This document shows positions 60,430 through 64,000 of a stretch of DNA of 64,000 nt, one piece after another. Under the pieces are notes generated by a model. That model saw only the letters and a program-made list of their open reading frames with translations, was not told the origin of the DNA and searched no databases. The position numbers and the translations under genes are program-made. Source of the stretch: Rhodotorula mucilaginosa (Eukaryota; Basidiomycota; Microbotryomycetes; Sporidiobolales; Sporidiobolaceae); contig CP137870.1 of assembly GCA_034406715.1 (NCBI GenBank), forward strand, positions 930,001-994,000. The letters are read 5' to 3'. Numbering within the stretch: the first letter of the stretch is position 1; each line of letters begins with the position of its first letter.

Positions 60430-61751
60430 ATGGCCGGAAGTCGCTACGCTTACGTCCGCAACTTTGAACTCCCGGATCCGCTCCTGCCGTCGACCTTTTT
60501 CGTCATCCGGATCGACGGCAAGGGCTTCCACGGATTCTCGAAACTCCACAACTTTGACAAACCCAACGACAAGAATGCTCTCGCGCTCATGAATGAGGCG
60601 GCGAAGCGCGTGGTCGGCGGTCGCGAACTGAACGGAGAGTGCGTCCTTGCGTTTGGCGAGAGCGACGAGTATAGGTACGTCCCCTCATTCCTCTCACACA
60701 CATGCACAGCTTCTATCCCGTTGGCTGACGGCTCGGGGAACAGCTTCGTCTTCAAGCGAACATGCAAGCTGCACGGTCGGAGATCCAGGTTCGTGTCTCT
60801 TTCTCTCAACGTCTTTGCCGCCGCTATCTGTCCAGACATGCTCACTTTCCACAACGAATACCGCACAGCAAACTCGTCACTCTCGTCGTCTCAATCTTCA
60901 GCGCCGCCTACGTCGCACTGTGGCCGAAATACTTTCCAAACTCGCCCCTCACTCTCGAAGAACTGCCCGTGTTTGACGGCCGGTGCGTCTCAAGGCATGC
61001 CCCACCAAGATGCTAAACTCTCGAGATCTGACACCTTTCCGGCGAGCAGAGTGGTCCAATATACGTCAGAAGAAGAGGTCCGAGATTACCTGCGTTGGAG
61101 ACAGGTCGACAGTGAGTCGGCAGGATGCCTGTCCTACGAGCACGCGTCGGACCTTGGCTGACGAATGGTCACCTGCAGCGCATATAAACAACCTGTACAA
61201 TACCACGTTCTGGGCGCTCGTGCTGCAAGGAGGTCGAACCACCACGCAGGCAGATAAAGATCTGCAGGTGCGCATTCGACACGACACCGTTTTCCGATAC
61301 GTGGTCCTGACTGCTTCTCTTCGTACAGGGTACGGTCTCAAGCGAGAAGCAAGAGCTGCTTTTCTCGCGCTTCGGGATCAACTACAACACCGTCGACGAC
61401 ATGTACAAGAAGGGCAGTATCGTCATTTGGGAGGTTGAGACTTCACCACCACCGAGGCAAGAGACGACCGAAGAGCCGGCAGAGGTTAGCTGTTCTGTGC
61501 CATACTGTTTTTGGGAAGGCGTGTCGCGCTGATTCTCGTGACTTGCGCGACCCCAGGACGAAGCAACAGAGGAGGCGAACCTGTCGGGCGTAGACGCGCC
61601 GCGCCCAAGTTCTTCCATCCCGGCCGGAGTCAAGCTTCGCCAACGCAAGAAACCCGCAAAGCCAAAGCGGCGATTAGTCGTCGTCCACGAGGATCTGATC
61701 AACGACGCTTGGTGGGAGTCGGGGCGAGGGGCCGGTCTGCTTTCGGGTTGA
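60430..61751 (+). CDS. THG1: THG1, tRNA-His guanylyltransferase
   Basis: Thg1 adds the essential G at position -1 of tRNA-His, working in the 3'-5' direction. The gene starts MAGSRYAYVRNFELPDPLLP. Catalytic features are VIRIDGKGFHGFSKLHNFDK (first metal-binding Asp, GKGF), CVLAFGESDEY (second Asp), TLVVSIFSAAYVALWPKYFP, and AHINNLYNTTFWALVLQGG. Further segments are ELLFSRFGINYNTVDDMYKK and GSIVIWEVE. A basic C-terminal extension (LRQRKKPAKPKRRLVVVHED and LINDAWW) follows. Seven or so small introns are needed. The promoter is shared with RSC9 (195 bases). Confidence 0.94.
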
Positions 61752-61903
61752 TCTCGCGCTGGGCATACCTTAGACCTGGGAGAATCGAAGGATTGTTGCA
61801 AAATGTTGACACAAGACATACAGGAAACCCAGAGATGAGGAACCAAGAAAGAGAGAGAGAGACCGGGAGAGAGAATGGGAACAGGGTCTTAGTGGCGAAA
61901 AGA

Positions 61904-64000
61904 TCACTTCCGACGGCCGGAGGATTTGCGGTCGCGCTTCTGGATACGCTTGAGCGCGCGGACCTCCTTCTTCATGCGCGAATCGACAATCTAGAAACCC
62001 GGGGAAGGAATGTGAGCAACGCGCCGACGATGATCAGTCTTGAAACGAGCGCGCTCACCTTGTACTTGCCCTTGACACCCTTCGGTCGTCCCGCGATACC
62101 GCGATTCGGTCCGCGAGCGACTACGAGCTTGGTCTCGGGCTTCTTGGTCTTACCCGCCTTGGCCGACCGAGCGAGGACCTTGGCAATCGAAGCGGCCTTT
62201 TCCTTCTCGGTCAACCCGTTCTCCTCGTCGTCGTTGATCCCCTGCGCCTTGGCCTTCATCTTCTCGAGGCGGCGGATCGTCCGCATCTTCTTGCGCGCCT
62301 TGGCCTCGGCAACCTTCTTGATCGGGCGCGCGTTCAGCTCGCGCTGCTTGTCCCGAATGGCCTGGACGGCGTCCTTAGTAATCGGGATGTTGTGACGGAA
62401 GTGACGCTGTTCGTCGTCGATGAACCACGACGGGAGGCCGTCGCCGCCGACGACGTCGGTGTGGCGGTTGAAGCCCTCGTCGACCAGCTGCGTCCGCGTC
62501 CGCTCCTGGTTGACGAGCTGCTGAGCCAGCGTCATCGCTTCCGCCGTCGTCAAGCCGAGCTCTGGAGGAGGAAACAGGGTCAGGAACGAGCATACGCGCG
62601 TGCGAAGAGGAGAAAGTATGGTACGCACTGGCTATCCGCTCCGCCTTTTCAATCTCTGCCTTCTCCTCCGCGTCAATGTCGGCCTCCTCCTCCATCTCCT
62701 CGTCCTCCTCAAACTCTTCCCGAGCGCCGTCAAAGTCGTCATCGCTTTCCGAGTCGCCCTCCTCTTCTGCGCCGTCCTCTTGGTCCTCATCATCCTCATC
62801 TTCGTCCAGCTCATCCCAGACGCTCTTGACGCCTTCGTCGTCCTCTTCGAAGCTCTCGTCCTCCTCCTCCTCGGCATCGGACGCGTCGTCGTCTCCGCCG
62901 TTCAAGAGGGCGTCGAGCCCACCGGGCAAACCCTTGAAAGCGGGCTGGTCGAACCACATCTCGGCTTGACGCGATTTCGCACTCGACGAGAGAACCTTTT
63001 CCGCCTTGAGGTTGGTGAGCAGACCCGCCTTCTTCTTCTTCTCGGCAGCAGTGGCGGCAGCGGTAGTCTTGGCTTTGGCGGCCGGTGCAGACGGCTTGGT
63101 CGCCTTGGACGGCACCAGCTGCGTCTCGACCTCCTCGTCGGACGAGTCGCCTTCGCTCTCGGAAGGCTGCGGCGCCGGATCAAAGTCCTCCTCGTCGTCG
63201 TGGTCACTCTCGTCCGAGTCTTTGTCGTCGTCGTCGCTGTTGAAGCCGCGGAACTCGCCCCCCTCGGCCATCGCCCGCTTGCGACGCTGCTCCTTGACCT
63301 TGTGCTTGGCGTCCCGCTCGAGCTTCGTTTGCTGGTACGATTCGTACAGGAGGTCAAGCGACTCTTCGAGCCGACGAGCTTTGCGCTCCGAGTCGGAAGC
63401 GTCCGAGTCGTACTCGTCTTCGCCTTCGCCTTCGAAATCGCGTCGGACCGCGCCCTCCGGAATCGGGTTGATCGGCCGTCCGGGCATCCCGTCCAGCTCG
63501 TCCTCGTCGCTCATCTCGTCATCGCTGCCGAGGTTGCCGCCCTTGACACCACGGCGAGCCTTGCCGCCTTCGACCTCGCCGAGGTCAAACATCTCCGAGT
63601 CGTCGACGAGGTCCTGCCGCTCGAGACCGATATCCATCGGCGTCACCATGTTGAGCTGCATCCGCTGAACTTCGCGTGCCTTCTTCTCGTTGGCACGACG
63701 ACGCTCGCGACGCTTCTTGAATGCCTCGTCGCGGGCGAGGCGCTCGAGCTCGTTCGTGAGCTGCTCCTCCTCGTCGATCGGCTCGACCTCGATGTTCGCG
63801 TCGGCTGCTTCAACTGCCTCGGGCTTGCCGTCGAGACCAAGCTGCAGGAATGCACGTGTGTCAGCTACACCCCGAGAGACGAGGACACTAAAACCGAGGT
63901 ACTCACATCCTCGCGGATTTCCGTCCGGTACTTGAGCAACATCTTGAAGTCCTTCTTGCCGAGAACCTTCAAGTCATCAACGCACGCCTTGATCTCGCCC
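61904..64000 (-). CDS. SPB1: SPB1, 2'-O-methyltransferase of 60S ribosome biogenesis (N-terminus outside window)
   Basis: Spb1 methylates the A-loop guanosine of 25S rRNA and acts in late nucleolar 60S assembly. Only the part after the methyltransferase domain lies here; the frame runs off the right edge at 64000. The first residues seen ([20 protein letters not shown]) match the segment after the FtsJ domain. Next is [20 protein letters not shown], then a very long acidic region, [11 protein letters not shown] (the conserved WFDQ motif), more acidic runs, [58 protein letters not shown], and a basic end ([20 protein letters not shown]). Introns fall near 63843-63906, 62565-62627 and 61991-62058. 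Stop at 61906-61904. Confidence 0.95.

Overview
The window looks like about 64 kb of nuclear DNA from a GC-rich basidiomycete yeast, most likely a red yeast of the Sporidiobolales (Rhodotorula/Rhodosporidium type). This is inferred from very high GC at third codon positions, dense gene packing, many short (about 50-90 base) GTGAGT/GTGCGT...CTGAC...CAG introns, and protein families typical of fungi. I see about 30 protein genes. The bHLH gene at the left edge and SPB1 at the right edge are cut by the window. I see no convincing tRNA or rRNA gene, CRISPR array, transposon or virus-like element. This is ordinary core genome rather than an accessory island.

Layout. 1-9.6 kb: bHLH factor (partial), ALG14 (N-glycan synthesis), a four-span membrane protein, a serine-rich membrane protein, an orphan voltage-sensor-domain protein, the SUMO ligase NSE2, and COA1 (cytochrome oxidase assembly). 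9.8-20.3 kb: KGD4, a very large PPR protein, proteasome subunit alpha-1 (SCL1), and HEM12. 20.9-32.8 kb: three genome-maintenance genes in a row, a CDS1/CHK2-type checkpoint kinase, PSO2/SNM1 and cohesin SMC3; the last two are divergent across a 286-base promoter. 33-44 kb: a small hydrophilic protein, a fasciclin-domain membrane protein, a DUF985 cupin, mitochondrial uL1, complex I NDUFA11, a doubtful small gene and an MDR oxidoreductase. 44-64 kb: PET127, HEM13, a short-chain dehydrogenase, PHA2, two unrecognised disordered proteins, RSC9, THG1, and SPB1 (partial).

Functional themes. Mitochondrial biogenesis recurs (COA1, KGD4, PPR, uL1m, NDUFA11, PET127, HEM13). Two haem-pathway enzymes lie 28 kb apart, and four DNA-integrity genes (NSE2, CDS1, PSO2, SMC3) lie within 26 kb. 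Nothing suggests an operon-like pathway cluster.

The most unusual features concern gene structure: a 14-base microexon in the voltage-sensor gene; a 12-base first coding exon and 9-base microexon in SMC3; a start codon in SCL1 that exists only after splicing; two GC-AG introns with the same 11-base donor region; and a stop-free 60-base intron in the PPR gene. At the protein level: a prephenate dehydratase without its regulatory ACT domain, a coproporphyrinogen oxidase with a bipartite mitochondrial leader, and a PSO2 nuclease with a long acidic insertion. I found no clearly new multi-gene system.
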